Assembly (NCBI GenBank): GCA_025094145.1 | Contig: JALLLS010000001.1 | Location: 930,001-994,000 of the forward strand | Direction: 5' to 3' | Source of the DNA: Spinellus fusiger | Taxonomy: Eukaryota; Mucoromycota; Mucoromycetes; Mucorales; Phycomycetaceae | DNA length: 64,000 nucleotides | In this document: positions 21,555-33,299 of the stretch, piece by piece | Numbering within the stretch: position 1 is the first letter of the stretch | Layout: every line of letters starts with the position of its first letter | Notes under the pieces: model-generated | The model's input: only the letters and a program-made list of their open reading frames with translations | Databases searched by the model: none | Told to the model about the DNA's origin: nothing | Position numbers and translations under genes: made by a program

Positions 21555-22170
21555 CAATCAGTCACAGCTCATATCTTTTCTTCAATTATTGTTTGAGGTA
21601 AGCTAGCCCAATGCGTTGATTTCTTCGTCATATTAGTGCAATAAATATAGTCCCCAGTAGTAGACTTTAGTTTATTGATAATAATAATAATAATAATAAA
21701 AAGATCTAACAACTGAAGGCAAGGGTGTGTATATGTTTATTGTTTGGTCTTTTCTCAAAGACATCTTGCTTATTTTTAGCATAAGTACTTTGATTTGCTT
21801 CTCAAACTTATAGTGACTTCTGTTCTTATTTTTTTGTCTGTGGGTAGGTTTTGTGAAATGCTCCCGTGTTACTTGTGTATCTTTTTTTTTTTTTTTGTGA
21901 ATTTTGGGTTTGAAGTGAGTGCAATTTGTTTATCTTCCCATGCTTTGGTGTTGCAGTTGTGGATGGTAGGGTAATCTCCATGTAGATCTCAAACCTCTTG
22001 AAGATGTCTTCAAAGTTATTTTTCTTTAATAAGAGGTTTTAGCCGGCTATTAAATCAATTATATGGATTTTTTTTTAAAAAAAAATAGTTTTTTTGTTTA
22101 ATAAAGTCTACTATTGAGTATGCCTAATTCAATTATACTATTCTATTTTTGGAAAATGCTTTTACAATAC
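21555..22170. other. Spacer with microsatellite; possible gag-like scrap
   Basis: An (ATA)n tract lies near 21679-21700. On the minus strand at about 21935-22045 a short reading NFEDIFKRFEIYMEIT resembles the start of LTR-retrotransposon Gag domains, but it is too short to assign. Confidence 0.25.
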
Positions 22171-22175
22171 ATGTA

Positions 22176-22479
22176 CACCTTTTTCGGAAAATTTTCATAC
22201 ACTTTAAAAGAAAAAAAATCGTACACTTCTGAAAAAAAAATCGGTTGTTAGTTGTTCTAATGAATATTGCTCTTTGTCAATCTCTATCCCATAGACATGA
22301 GTTTCCTTTACATGATCATCAAAAACTTTGCCATCTTCATTTTCATATAAAAAAGTAGTCATAGTATGTAAAAACTTGTAAGTAAAAGAGAAAAACGTTT
22401 GTAAAATGTACGAATCTTTTTTTCAGAAGTGTACGATTTTTTTTCTTTTAAAGTGTACGAAAATTTTCCGAAAAAGGTG
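22176..22479. mobile_element. MITE derived from element E
   Basis: 304 bp with long inverted ends (CACCTTTTTCGGAAAATTTT at both sides) and TA on each flank. On the minus strand it keeps the first codons of the element E transposase (MTTFLYENEDGKVFDD; compare MTTFLYENRDGKVFDE at 51714). It is an internal-deletion derivative that depends on element E transposase. Confidence 0.85.
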
Positions 22480-22874
22480 TACCTATTGATAATTTCGCTT
22501 ATGGTACACACCCAAAGATTTTTGGGATTTATATAAGGAAATAACCTGAGAATGAAATTATAAAAAATATGATTGGCTAATGTGTTTTGAAAAGGCCTTT
22601 TTCGCTGTCTAAATGAGATATTTCAAACTCTACTTGCATGTTTTAGCAATAGCTACTGACTTTGTAATTAGAAAGTATAGAATTGGCTGTAAAGAGAAGA
22701 AATAGAACAAGAATCACCCCAATATTACAACTCAGTCACTGCATTTATTGTTTAACATAATGTTATCCTTAGGCCCACAGTATTTGCAGTATAACACTGC
22801 TCAAGAAAGATGTATTATAGAACACACTGAATTAACTCTAGTCATCATTGTCCATAAAATAGAACCAAACCTGT

Positions 22875-25490
22875 TTACATTGAGAACAGTGTATTCATTA
22901 ACTGAATGTCAACTGCTTCTACAACAACTACATCATCATAGTTCACCTCAACAGTGGTGCTTAAGGGAAAGACAACATTGTTTCCAATGTTATCTTTAAG
23001 GCCAATGGCAAAGAAAGAGGAAAAAATTGTGAATTTCTTTGGCAAAAGCCAGATGTTGTGGTTGTGAGTGTAAGGGTGAAGTTTGGTCAGAGGCTAGTTT
23101 GAAGTTGTATGGCACAATGGTGGCCATATTCTTTTTTTTTGTCAATAAGTGATCTTACCAAAGACGGGAGAAGCACCAGAAGAGAAAGAAAAGAGACCAG
23201 CCAGACCAACAACAATTCTTCTGGAGCTGCTGTTGTTATCTGCAAGCTCACGGGAGAGAACAAGAGAACGGAACTGTTGGAACAGCTTTACCTCGGCACC
23301 AGCAGTGAAGAGACTGCCATGACCAGACACTTGCCAGTATCCACCTTGGAAGATATGTGTCGAGATACACTTCTTTCCAAAAGACACAGCAATATCTCGA
23401 GAAGGTGACTGCCTGTTGGTGTGCAGTATGTGTTCTCGGATAAACTTGTTGAGCTGTTCTCCTCTCTCTATTTCGTAACGAACAGGTGAACCAAAGCGCA
23501 AGATATCCTCGTGCAGGTGGTGAAGAAGATGGATCTTTAGGGTGCTGCTAATGGTCTTCTTCTTTGCAGGCGCACTCAGAGCTGGCAAAGTATCATATTG
23601 AATGATAGCAGCAACCAACTCTTTCGTGGCAGATCTCACCTTGTCCACATAAATGTCCACACATGCCTCAATATTCTGCATGTAAAGAAGAGACACAAGC
23701 GAACCAAGCTTCACAAAACAATCAAGAATATTTGCTTTTGAGTCGTTGTTGCTTATGAGTCTTCTCTGGGTCAGGTCATACAGAATGATAGGCATTTGCT
23801 GGATAATGATCTTGAAATCTCTTCCAAGATAAGATCCACACAGGCGAAATGGAGTACGGTGCTTTCTTGTGAAGGCTTTTGACTGATAATTGAATAAGCT
23901 TTCTTCCAAGTGCTTTACTTCTTTCTCGGCATAAAATGGCACCATGCCAATCACAAGATTCTTAGCAGCGCCAAGAAGGATAGTGTGGAGTATCTCAACA
24001 GGACAATCCTTGGAGGGATCCCACGACTGCAAGGACAAAAGGGCTTCACCACCAGTCAACTTGTAGCCAGTGTCAGAATTGCTTCTGAGGCCAGCATTGT
24101 TAGGGTTGTTGTTACAATGCTGGCACATCTCCACCAGATCCTCCTTCCTTCTTCTTGCATGAGAATCGCCATCCACTCTCTCCTGTTCCACTGTTGTGCT
24201 TCCACCATTAACCTAGTAACACTTTCTACATGGCAGCTTGGCCTTAGCACCAAGACTACATGCCACAACCGCATGCATAGGGTTGTCTGCCATGATAAAG
24301 TGCACCACTCCAACAACAAGAACAGGTTCACCATACTCGACGTCAAACATCTCCACGCCTTGCTCCAATGCCTTGAGGTCCTTCACAAGCTCAGGAAGCA
24401 TCTCCGTTATTGAGAGCTTGTTGCTGGTACAGATAAAGAACATATTATCAACCTTGCACTGTTCTTTAAATGGCATCGCAGCAAGCGACATCACGCAACT
24501 CTCGAACTTATTCCACTTCTTGGTGGTATTGCCACTCGTATCATCTGAGAACAAGTTCAGAGGCACAATTTTCACTGGCATGAACTGTCTGTTGGGGCTG
24601 TTGTTACTTGTAGCAATTCTTTTAAGTGGGTGGTGGGTGGTGGAGTTGATGTGGGTGTTATTGAAAAGTTGAATGTCTTCCACAATGTCCAGAACGACAC
24701 TGCTACTGCCAGTAGACAAACCAGGTCTTCTTCATGGGCTTCAGCCATCCATCTACCACTTGATGTGAAGAAAGAGGCAAGCTTGTAGGTTGGTCACACC
24801 TATAACAGGAGAGACATACACTAAATCTCCCACCCAGAGATCAACAGAGATGTTGTTGATGGTAACAGCTACCATTGGATGTTGGAAGGAAGGGTGCGTC
24901 TTCCACTTTTCACCTTGTTGGGGCAAAAAACTCTGGTTGAGTGTTCTGTCTGGTAAGGCAGAGAGCATTTTTGTTTTGAGGGGGTTGGCAGTGATGAGCT
25001 TTAAGTGTTCCGATGGCTTATTCATGGAAAACTCATGAATGTTGGTGGTGGGGGGTAAGCCTTTGCACTTATTTACCACAGAAACTTGGTGAGTGGTGGT
25101 AGGGAACTTGGGGACATTGTTCTTTGCTCTCTTGTTGAGGTTGAGAACCCTGTCCAAGGCAGGTATCTTCTCCCGAGGATTGGCAAGAGTGGCATCCCTT
25201 ACGTCCTGGCACAAAGACATGACCTTCCCTGCAAGTGTCTTTGAGAAGCAACTCTCATTCTCAAAAAAGAAACGATGAAAGATTATTTCTAATCTGGTTG
25301 CAAATGGGAAAACACCTTCCACAAATGCAGTCTCCTCAAAACTGTTGCTGCTATTATCGAGCTCCTCTCCTCTGTCAGCCCAAAGAGGTTCCTCTTCAAG
25401 CACTTCCTCAGCTTCAGTGATGCTCTCCTGGTCATCATCACTCTCCTCATCTACACGGAAGACTGTGGTGATGGCAGAGAGAGGTCTGTA
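22875..25490 (-). pseudogene. Large transposase-like protein, one in-frame stop
   Basis: Reading from right to left, an acidic start (VDEESDDDQESITEAEEVLEEE) precedes an open stretch 25403-24757. A 51-nt GT-AG intron (24756-24706) keeps frame into IVPLNLFSDDTSGNTTKKWN, then MFFICTSNKLS and HFIMADNPMHAVVACSLGAK, then LPCRKCY. An in-frame TAG (24215-24213) interrupts, then the same frame continues: MCQHC, WDPSKDCPVEILHTILLGAAK, RFGSPVRYEIERGEQLNKFI, to a donor near 23150. The last exon (stop at 22877-22875) holds AIGLKDNIGNNVVFPLST. The D-D-T-S-G-N, D-N-P-M and E-I-L-H-T-x-L-L-G motifs mark a family of large transposon proteins common in fungi, probably CACTA-like. The exact superfamily is uncertain. 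First exon not resolved. Confidence 0.65.
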
Positions 25491-25499
25491 GACAATAGC

Positions 25500-26021
25500 A
25501 ATAAAGCATGATGAGTTTGGTTCTTATTATTCTAAAGACAAGTATTAATTACAAGGCAAGCATACTATCTCTCATGATTGAACTGTTACTAATACACTCT
25601 TCTGTTATTAGATAAGTTAAATCTCTTAAGTCAGTCCCAGGTGGTCTATTCTTCCTTTTATACTGTCTAGGGTGTCTAGGCTGTCTAGGGTATACTTCTG
25701 AGCATGGTCATCTATCTTCCAAGGATAAAGCACAAGGCCTTTAGGTTGTGGACTCTATTGCTATGAAGAAATACGCCTAGAACAGCAGTAGCTATAGTAA
25801 TAGTATATTATTAGCTACAGTATTATTAGCTATATTACTACAATAAACAATATATTCTATTGATAATATAATTTGATATTGAGGTATTCCACAAAAAGAA
25901 ATGATAATTTGGATACGCAAACTTTTGATTTTAAACACAGTTCCATAAAAGGGCAAGATATTTTTAGACGTAAAAGGAAGGAGATATCACCGCTTAAGAG
26001 CCAGAAAAGTCTTTGGGTGTG
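25500..26021. promoter_or_regulatory. Conserved promoter-side end of the transposon family
   Basis: Shared with copies A, B and the 54710 element: TCAGTCCCAGGTGGTC, a GTCTAGGGT stretch, an AAACAAT/TATTCAT-rich tract and the CTTTTACGTAAAAGGAAGGAG-like block before the TIR. It lies upstream of both gene types, so it may hold the promoter and transposase binding sites. Inference from conservation only. Confidence 0.4.
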
Positions 26022-26189
26022 TAAGTAACATATACAGACAAGCAACATGTGGTATTACGAGAGAAAAGAATAGTGTTTTTAGGATGCAACACTCGATCAC
26101 TAGCAGATCAGCTACATCACACTAATGTTTACTTATGACTTTTAGTATAATCCTTGAAAACGAAATTCGCCACCCACATAATACAACAA

Positions 26190-27489
26190 TGACCGAAAAA
26201 ACAACGCCATGGAATGGCATTAATAAAACTGCTACTGGCCCGAGGCCATTTATTCGTCGCCCTAACAAGGCGCTTCATATCTTCACGGCCCCTGGCTGTG
26301 AGTCTCTTCGTCATGTGGACCCTGTTACGTCTGCATGGGCTCGAACAATGCACCCTGAGTGTGTTGTGTTTAACTTTGGCAAACAGGCCAAGTCTCAAGA
26401 CATTGCCCAGTCTTGATCCACCAACTAGGTGCAGTGGTTGCCATCACTACCCGCCACACCAGAGCCAAGGACCTCATTCAGGAGGTCATTTTCAAGGACC
26501 CCGAGATGCGCCTTAAGGCCACCTCTGAAGGTGTGTCCTTCAATAACATGAGGGTCGTTGCTTCTGCTGGGCTTGATTCAGATGCCAACCTGGTTAAGGT
26601 GAACCTATACCAGATCCCCAGTTGCCATCCCGAGAGGGACTTACAGGCACCCATTGTCGAGGCGTTCCAGCCTTATGGCAAGGTGGTGCATCTCTGTGCT
26701 TACTTGGATGAGCACAAGATCTTCCGAGGTGAGGCCTCAGTCCTCCTCGACGTCTCCGATGTGAACAACGTTCAACCCCTTCGCTGCTTCCTGCACCTTG
26801 GAGGCTCCATCAGTGCCCCCGTTGAGATCCGTGCCAAGGGCATCCCTCCCTACTGCCGGTACTGCCGCCAAGAGGGCCATTTGAAGAAGGACTGTAAGGT
26901 GCGTCCTGCTCTTGCTCCCCGCTGCCACACGTATGGTATAGCTGGCCACAAGGCCAACGATTTGGAATGCCCCTCTCACCCAGAGACCAGGGCTGCTGAA
27001 GAGGCCGCTGCAGAACAGCGTGCCAAGGAGATTGCTGCTGCAGAGGCAGATCGTGCCGCCAAGAAGGCCGCCAAAGAGGTAGCTGCTACCACCACCACCA
27101 CCACCACCACCACCACCACCACCAACAACAACAACAACGGGGATGCCATGGACGTGGACATGGACATTGCCCTGACAAAGCAGGTTTTGGAGTCTCTCTC
27201 TCAAGAGGAGACTGCCGAATTAAAGGTGTCCATGGAGATGGACAGTGAGATTTATGACGCCTCTAACACCAGCACCAGCAACAGTATGTGGGCTCCCCAC
27301 AACACTGAGCATCGTCTCCGCCTTCGTGAGGCTGTGATTGCCATGCGCAAGAACGCCACCACCACCACCACCAAGACCACTTCCTATGGAACTCGTTCCC
27401 AGAAATCTGTGTCTGCCGTTCCTTTGCCTACTTCTTCCTCCTCTTCTTCCACTGCTGACCCCACCAAGGTCAATGCCATGGAATTATGA
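26190..27489 (+). pseudogene. LINE-2 ORF1, nucleic-acid-binding, one frameshift
   Basis: ATG at 26190 opens MTEKTTPWNGINKTATGPRP. It reaches a premature TGA at 26414 after QDIAQS. Losing one T from a T-run near 26413 would explain this, since the next frame continues LIHQLGAVVAITTRH. An RNA-binding-like region follows, then a CCHC zinc knuckle CRYCRQEGHLKKDC. A second knuckle reads CHTYGIAGHKANDLEC, with Tyr in place of the second Cys. An Ala/Glu-rich helix, a poly-Thr tract from (ACC)n (27090-27123) and poly-Asn follow. It ends NAMEL-TGA, the TGA overlapping the ORF2 ATG. Role: binds the element RNA in the transposition complex. Confidence 0.8.
27090..27140 (+). repeat. (ACC)n and (AAC)n microsatellite in LINE-2 ORF1
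   Basis: Encodes about 12 Thr and 5 Asn in a row. Likely length-variable between copies. Confidence 0.9.
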
Positions 27490-30400
27490 GTGTCGGCCCT
27501 ATCCAATTAGGGACCCTCAATGTGAGAGGGCTCTCCTCACTTGTACATAGTCGTTCTTCTCCCAAGTCACTCCTTATCCGCCATCTTTGTTCCCTCTCCC
27601 CTCCTCTGTCACTTCTTGCTTTGCAGGAAACTCACGCCACTCCCGAACACCACTCCTCCCTCAACCTCCTCTTCCAAGCCCAGTCTAGTTTCTGGACAAA
27701 GCACTGTGGCCTTGTCTCTTTTCATACTCATTTACTACTCACTCATTTGCACACTTCTGTAGATGATAGGATCCTTGCTGTTCAGGTCTCACACACCGAA
27801 AACCGCATTGATCCATTTATTGTAGTGGTAGTCTATGGACCCACAATATACAGCGAACGCCATCCTTTCTTCCTGTCACTTGTTTCGACACTCATCTCAC
27901 TTCCTTCCTCAGTCCCAACATTTGTTCTTGGCGACTTCAATGCCAACCTCCACCAACGCACAGCCTTCACCAGTGAATGGCTAGTGTATCAGCATCAACA
28001 CTTTCTCGACGCCATCACGGCACCACACTCAGCACCACTACCCACCTTCCACCGCAGCCATTCCCAAACGTGCATTGACTACATCCTTCAACCCACCACC
28101 ACCGCCACTTCTGCGCCAGAAGTTCTGTTTGTTAATCCAAGTTGGACTGACCATAGTCTGCTTGTGGTTTCGATCCCTCTGTCTCGCCCCTCTGGACCTG
28201 GTGTCTGGAGATTCAACACGGTGTACCTGGATCACGACGAGTTTGAGGATTTGTTGGTGGATCTGTTGGATCGTGCCTCTTCTCTTCTTCCTGTGGATGT
28301 CTCTGCTGGTTGCCGCTGGGATTTGCTCAAGCAAGCCGTCAGGCATCTTTCCTTGGCCTATGCCAAGAAGTACCAACGTCACTGTCGGTCAGTGGAGCGT
28401 CAGCTCAACCGCACTCGCACCCAACTTCTTTCTTTGTCGCCCTCTCCGGATCTTTCTGGTGTTAAGGCTGACCTTGCCAATTTGCAGCAGACCCGAACTG
28501 CCAATATTGCCCAGCGTGCTGGTGTCAAGTGGTGTGAACAGGGTGAGCAGTCAAATTCCTATTTCTATAGGACTATCAAACAACGAACGACTGCAAAGTC
28601 CATTACCTCGCTTCGGGATCCTGTTTCTGGTGACCTCTTTTCTTCGATGGTAGACATGCTTGGGCATGCACGCCAATCCTACCAAGACCTCTACACTGCA
28701 GACCCCATTGACTTTGTCTCTGGTGAGTCTTTGCTCAACAATATCCCTTCTTCTTCTTTCTTGTCCGTTTCTTCCTCTGCTTCTCTGCTGGAAAAGATTA
28801 CTCTTGAGGAGATCTTGTTTATTTTGAATGATACACCCAGCAACTCGAGCCCTAGTTTGGATGGACTTCCTTATCCCTTGTGGAGAAGGTTGTTCAGACA
28901 TTCCTATGTGCAAGAGTTGGCCCAACAGGTGTATCAAGATGCTTTGTTTGGTGTTTTTCCTCTTTCTTGGTTGGAAACGGTGTTGGTACTTTTGCCAAAG
29001 GCTGGTGACCCTTCTCTTTTGAAGAATTGGCATCCCATTTCACTCATCAACTGTGATGCTAAGATCTTCACCAAGATCGTCACTTCTCGACTTCGGTTTT
29101 GTCTCGGCCCTCTGATTACGCCCTATCAAACGGGTTTCATGGCCAATCGTTTCATAGCTGACAATGGTTTGCTAACGCGCCTTGTCATGCAACATGCCCA
29201 ATTGGCAAAGGATCCTGGTGTTGCTCTCTTGCTGGATCAAGAGAAGGCGTACGATCGGGTACATCCAGGGTATCTTCGTTTGGTGCTCTCTCGCTTTGGT
29301 TTTCCGGTGGTCTTTGTGGACACTGTGTGCTCGTTGTTTTTTGGAACAAAAATTCACGTTAATGTGAATGGTTTTGTGTCCTCCCCTTTTCCCCAGGGTC
29401 GTGGGCTGCGACAAGGTGATCCTCTCTCTCCTCTTCTTTTCAACCTTGCGTTTGAGCCATTGCTCCGCACCATTCTTGCTTTTTCTTCTCTTCGAGGCTT
29501 CTGTTTTGGTGTTCCTCCGCTGTTGTCCGCAGTTGTTCCTTTGGTTCCGCCTCCTCCTTTGAAGTTGTTAGCTTACGCTGATGATCTTCTGGTGTTTCTT
29601 TCTTGTCCTGGTGAGCTCATTTCTCTTCTTGAGATTCTCTCGGTGTTTGGCCTGGCATCTAATGCTCGGGTCAACCTCAGCAAGACCGTCGCGGTTGCTC
29701 TTTCAGGGCATTTCGTTCCCGACTGGGGTCCTGTGCTGGATGCCTCTGATATATCATGTCGCCATGATAGTCATGCAGTCCATGCTGTCCGTTACCTTGG
29801 TTTTCCTCTGTCGTCCCACCCAACCCAGTTGGATCACTTCCGTCTGGCTCTCCTGGAGAAGCTGGAGAGGCAATGCAACATCATGTCGCAGCGTCATCTT
29901 TCCGTTCGTGATAAGAGCCTTGTGGCTAACTCCCTGCTTCTCAGCACCCTCTGGCACGTCCTATACGTGACCTCTGCTCCCAACTCTTTCTTTTCCGCTC
30001 TCCGTAGACTTGTTTGTGGATACCTTAACCTCGGTTTTGGTAGTCCTGGATGGGATCTGCTATGCCAACCTCGAAGGCGAGGTGGTATTGGTTCGTTGGA
30101 CCCTGCCAGTCAACAAAAGGCTCTCCAACTACGTTGGATCATTCCTCTATTAACCAACTCTTCTTCTTCCTTTTCTTCTTCCTTTGTACTTAGTTACTTA
30201 GAGTTTCTTCTTCCTCTGCACTTCCAAGCACCTTCTGCCGCTGTCGCTCTCCTGTTTCCTTGCCATCTGCGCAACTGTCCGTCTTCTCTGCGCCCGATAC
30301 ATCGTGGTTGCTCCCCCTTGTCCGTCTCTCCCATCCCACTGCATGTTAGTATGGATGCCCATACCCTGCTAACATTGCCTCTGTCCGCTGTTTGGGGTTT

Positions 30401-31199
30401 CTTTCCTCCTTTTGTTGCGTCTAAGCTCAACTTTACAAAGGTGTTTGTCTTCCACGCTTTTGAGATTGATAGCCTTGGCCGTCTGTGCCGAAAGCATATC
30501 TCACACTTGGGTTTTGCGAAATACCGCATCCTCTCTTTCTTCCGCGCTCTGGACTCTGGGCAAATTGTGCTCTGGCCATGGTTCTTGTCTGGCTTTGTGC
30601 TGGCATCCCCCACCACTCCACCGTCCACTGGTTTTTCTTCTCTTCTGGAGATCATCCAGATCAACAAGCAAAGTCTGGTTAAGGCCCGCACTTCCTCTCT
30701 TTGCCACCACTTACTGCCTCCTTTGTCTTCTCATTCTCCTTCTGCAGTTGTGTGAAAGCATTTCTGGCATCTTTGGATCCCCCACAACACTTACACTGTT
30801 TGGTGGAAAGCTCTCTGGGGTTGTTTGCCCACTTGCAGTAGAATGCACTGCATCCTGCCTGTCTGATTTCCTTCTCCCCTTTGCTTGTCCTGTTCTGCTT
30901 TGGTGGAAGACCAAGTTCATTTTCTGTTTCTCTGTTCTGGGAAGAGGCATGTGTGGAGTGTCATTCTCTCTTGTTGGTGTCCTTCCTGGCATCTCAAGGA
31001 TGTTCAATCTTTAATGTCTTCTTGCTGTCCTCCCTCCCTGCCAGACGCTGACCTTGGTGTTCTGGTTGTGACTGCTACAGTGCAGGCAATTTGGCGTGCC
31101 CACTGGGCTTTTATTTTTGACTCTGCTCCTTTTCTCCCTGGTGTTGTGGCGAGTAAGGCTTCTTCTTCGGTGGTGGCTCTGCAGTCCATGGTGTCTTGA
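27486..31199 (+). pseudogene. LINE-2 ORF2, endonuclease and reverse transcriptase
   Basis: Starts MSVGPIQLGTLNVRG. The APE-type endonuclease occupies residues 1-230 (LALQETHATPEH with the Glu, FVLGDFNANLHQ with the Asp, WTDHSLLVV near the end). Reverse transcriptase spans about 460-760: LLLDQEKAYDRVHPG, GLRQGDPLSPLLFNL and AYADDLLVFL near residue 698. DQEKAYDRV and the layout suit the L1/Tx1 group. The frame is open to TGA at 30753-30755. The same frame then continues with one more TGA (30864-30866) through the cysteine motif CSALVEDQVHFLFLC to the true end at 31199. Both TGAs fall where Trp would fit (compare KHFWHLW after the first). So it is complete except for two nonsense changes at the C-terminus. 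Confidence 0.85.
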
Positions 31200-31431
31200 A
31201 GTTTTTTTCTTTTCTTTTCTCTTTTCTTCCTTTCTTTTCTTTCTTTCTTATGTATTATTCATTTTAGCTAGTTTCTTCCTTCCTTCCCTTTTGTTCGGTC
31301 CACGTGACCTTTATTATTTTTAAAGTGCCGCACGTCATAACGTGTCGGCCCAGTCAATAAAGAATGCAAAAAAAAAAAAAATCCTTGAAAAGTATATAAA
31401 CAGACAAACAGTATTAAAATAATCAATAAAA

Positions 31432-32618
31432 ATGTCTATGGATACTTACTCAACTAAAATAAATAGTCAAGAAATACAACAAGGCACAGCTTATTAGCTT
31501 CCTCCATCTGGCACTGATCAAGAAAGACTAGCTCTTGTAAGTCATTTGAAAACTATTTAAATTAACAAAACTATAAATATTTAGTTGAACAAATGCAATC
31601 AAGAAGCACATGGAGGGTTTGTGTTAGTGGGTGTTCTATTATTTTAATATCTTTCAGAAATATTGTTAGTTTGTCTCGTGAAATTGTCTCTTTTAAAGAG
31701 GGTACAATGGTTTTGGACATCGGATATGGTTCAGGAAGCTGGCTTATGGTGAGATACATAGAAGTATAAACTTTCTGTTACTGAATTAATCAAAACTTGA
31801 CACTAATAGGAAATGAACAAAGAATTTCCTGATGCAAAGTATGTCGGTGTTGATATCTCTGGTGCAATTCCAGATTACAGGGCCTCCAATGTCACTTATG
31901 AGTTTGGAAATATCGTCAAAGGTCTCAAGTACCCCGATCAAAGCTTTGACTTTATAAATATGCGTCATTTGATCTATGCACTAAGTGTAGACGAGTGGCA
32001 TATAGCACTGAAAGAGATTCGTCGTCTGCTTAAACCCGAGGGTTGTGCTCAACTTACAGAGTCCCAGCACATGGTACATTATTTTATTTTAAAAAAAAAT
32101 ATTAATTTACATTGCCTGACTGTCTTGAATTTTCTCAGCCAAGAAATCCTGAAGATCGTAGTGATTACGATAAGGCCTGTAAGTTCAAATATTTAATTTA
32201 TTAACAAGAAGTCATAAATATTAAGAAGTCACTTGTTTAGTATTTGATTCTGCAACTGAGATTGGTCAAGACCCGATGATCATTCACAACTTATCAAAAT
32301 ATGCTAACAGCTCTGGAATGAGAATTATTCATAGAGATCAACGTCATCTCTTTTTTGGTATGTATAGTACTATTCATTATCTATAGTGATCAGAGAAATG
32401 ACCAAAAAATATATATTATAATAGGCCACAGCAATCATTTGATGGACATGTATAAAAGATTTTGGGAGCTAACCCATGAAGTAATTCTATTTAAAATTGG
32501 TCCTAGACTTGGAGTCCCAGTGTCCGAATATAAGTCATATGCAGAGCAATACATTAAATATCAAGTAGAAAAAAATGAAGAGAGTATTTGGTGTAATTTT
32601 TTGATTTGTCATAAATAA
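31432..32618 (+). pseudogene. Second SAM methyltransferase gene, nonsense in exon 1
   Basis: Seven exons of the same sizes as gene 1 except the first: 31432-31536, 31585-31616, 31658-31748, 31810-32073, 32139-32178, 32241-32357 and 32425-32618, all with GT-AG introns and consistent phases. Exon 1 reads MSMDTYSTKINSQ, then GTAY-stop-LPPSGTDQ, where gene 1 has NYLLPPAGTDQ, so a TTG Leu became TAG. The rest is open: VLDIGYGSGSW (motif I), KYVGVDISG, ending FLICHK-TAA. A start at MVLDIG would omit the N-terminus only, so a shortened product is conceivable. LINE-2 is inserted 40 bp upstream and leaves a TATATAAAC between itself and the ATG. Confidence 0.85.
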
Positions 32619-32669
32619 ATTATTAATATCAATATCTTTTATAGTTTCTTAATAATTCTTAGTGAACGA

Positions 32670-33299
32670 TTAATTTTTAATTATAGCAATTACATTGCCT
32701 AGTTATGCTCACCTCGACAACTAGTTAATTATCAAGTTGTATGGCTCCTGTGGGAAATATCAAAAAGAGAGAAATATCAAAACAAATAATGTTTTTCTCT
32801 CGTTTCTCTAGTGAGTTATTACACCTTAGCCTCCCCTTTGTCGTGATATTACTTTCCTTTTATGGATAGCGGCACCTCTAGTGGAAAAGCCAGCTAAAAG
32901 AAGAAAGAAATGAAGGGACACACTCCATTACATTTCAATAATATCATAGTTGGAAGTATTAGCATATAAAATATAGTATAAAAGAAGTATTGAATTAAAT
33001 GAATAAAGACCAGAGTTTTACTACACGTTTGACTGTCCGGATTTCCTTTGATACCTAAGATCAAAGACGACAAGTGACTGAGTTGTAATATTGGGGTGAT
33101 TCTTGTTCTATTTCTTCTCTTTACAGACAATTCTATACTTTCTAATTACAAAGTCAGTAGCTATTGCTAAAACATGCAAGTAGAGTTTGAAATATCTCAT
33201 TTAGACAGCGAAAAGGCTTTTTAAAAATATATTAGCCAATTATAGAAATATTGTGATTTTATTCTCTGTGTATTTTCTTATACACTTTTTGGAGAGTAT
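32670..33299 (+). mobile_element. Deleted copy of the Fanzor-type-end transposon
   Basis: Bases 32690-32830 match 2095-2250 of copy B (TATGCTCA, AAGTTGTATGG, TTATTACACCTTAGCCTC). Bases 33073-33295 are the inverse of the left end of the 22507 element, almost base for base (AGTTGTAATATTGGGGTGATTC). The whole coding interior is gone, and a solo LTR sits at the junction. The outer TIR on the right is worn. Confidence 0.7.
32839..33072. mobile_element. Solo LTR A1
   Basis: 234 bp, begins TGTCGTGATATTAC and ends AAAGACGACA (TG...CA). It is about 90 percent like 49075-49304. No matching target duplication flanks it (CCTT against AGTG), so a deletion or recombination followed insertion. Confidence 0.7.

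Larger units (their letters stand above)
22507..26021 (-). mobile_element. Fanzor-type-end transposon with transposase-like gene
   Basis: Ends are TA-CACACCCAAAGATTTTTGGG at left and CCAGAAAAGTCTTTGGGTGTG-TA at right, so TA flanks both. The left 230 bp match the left ends of the Fanzor elements at 4469 and 54710 (GATTGGCTAATGTGTTTT, GCTGTCTAAATGA, TTAGCAATAGCTAC) and the inverse of 33073-33295. The right 400 bp match the promoter-side ends of the Fanzor copies (CCCAGGTGGTCTATTC and so on). Inside is one large gene on minus (22875-25490). No Fanzor remnant was seen in it. At 3515 bp it is the fullest copy and the best candidate for the autonomous or transposase-supplying member. Confidence 0.8.
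26161..31380 (+). mobile_element. Full-length LINE-2 retrotransposon with 11-bp TSD
   Basis: ATCCTTGAAAA at 26150-26160 is repeated at 31381-31391, immediately after the A-tail (AATAAAGAATGC, then A's), so the insertion ends are exact: 5220 bp. It carries ORF1 and ORF2, overlapping by ATGA. The target is the 5' flank of the methyltransferase gene at 31432, about 40 bp before its ATG. GC content is well above the surroundings. The perfect TSD argues for a fairly young insertion. Confidence 0.95.

Noticed and set aside
26976..27204. Antisense ORFs with poly-Val or poly-Gly
   Set aside because: They are the complement of the (ACC)n poly-Thr tract in LINE-2 ORF1.
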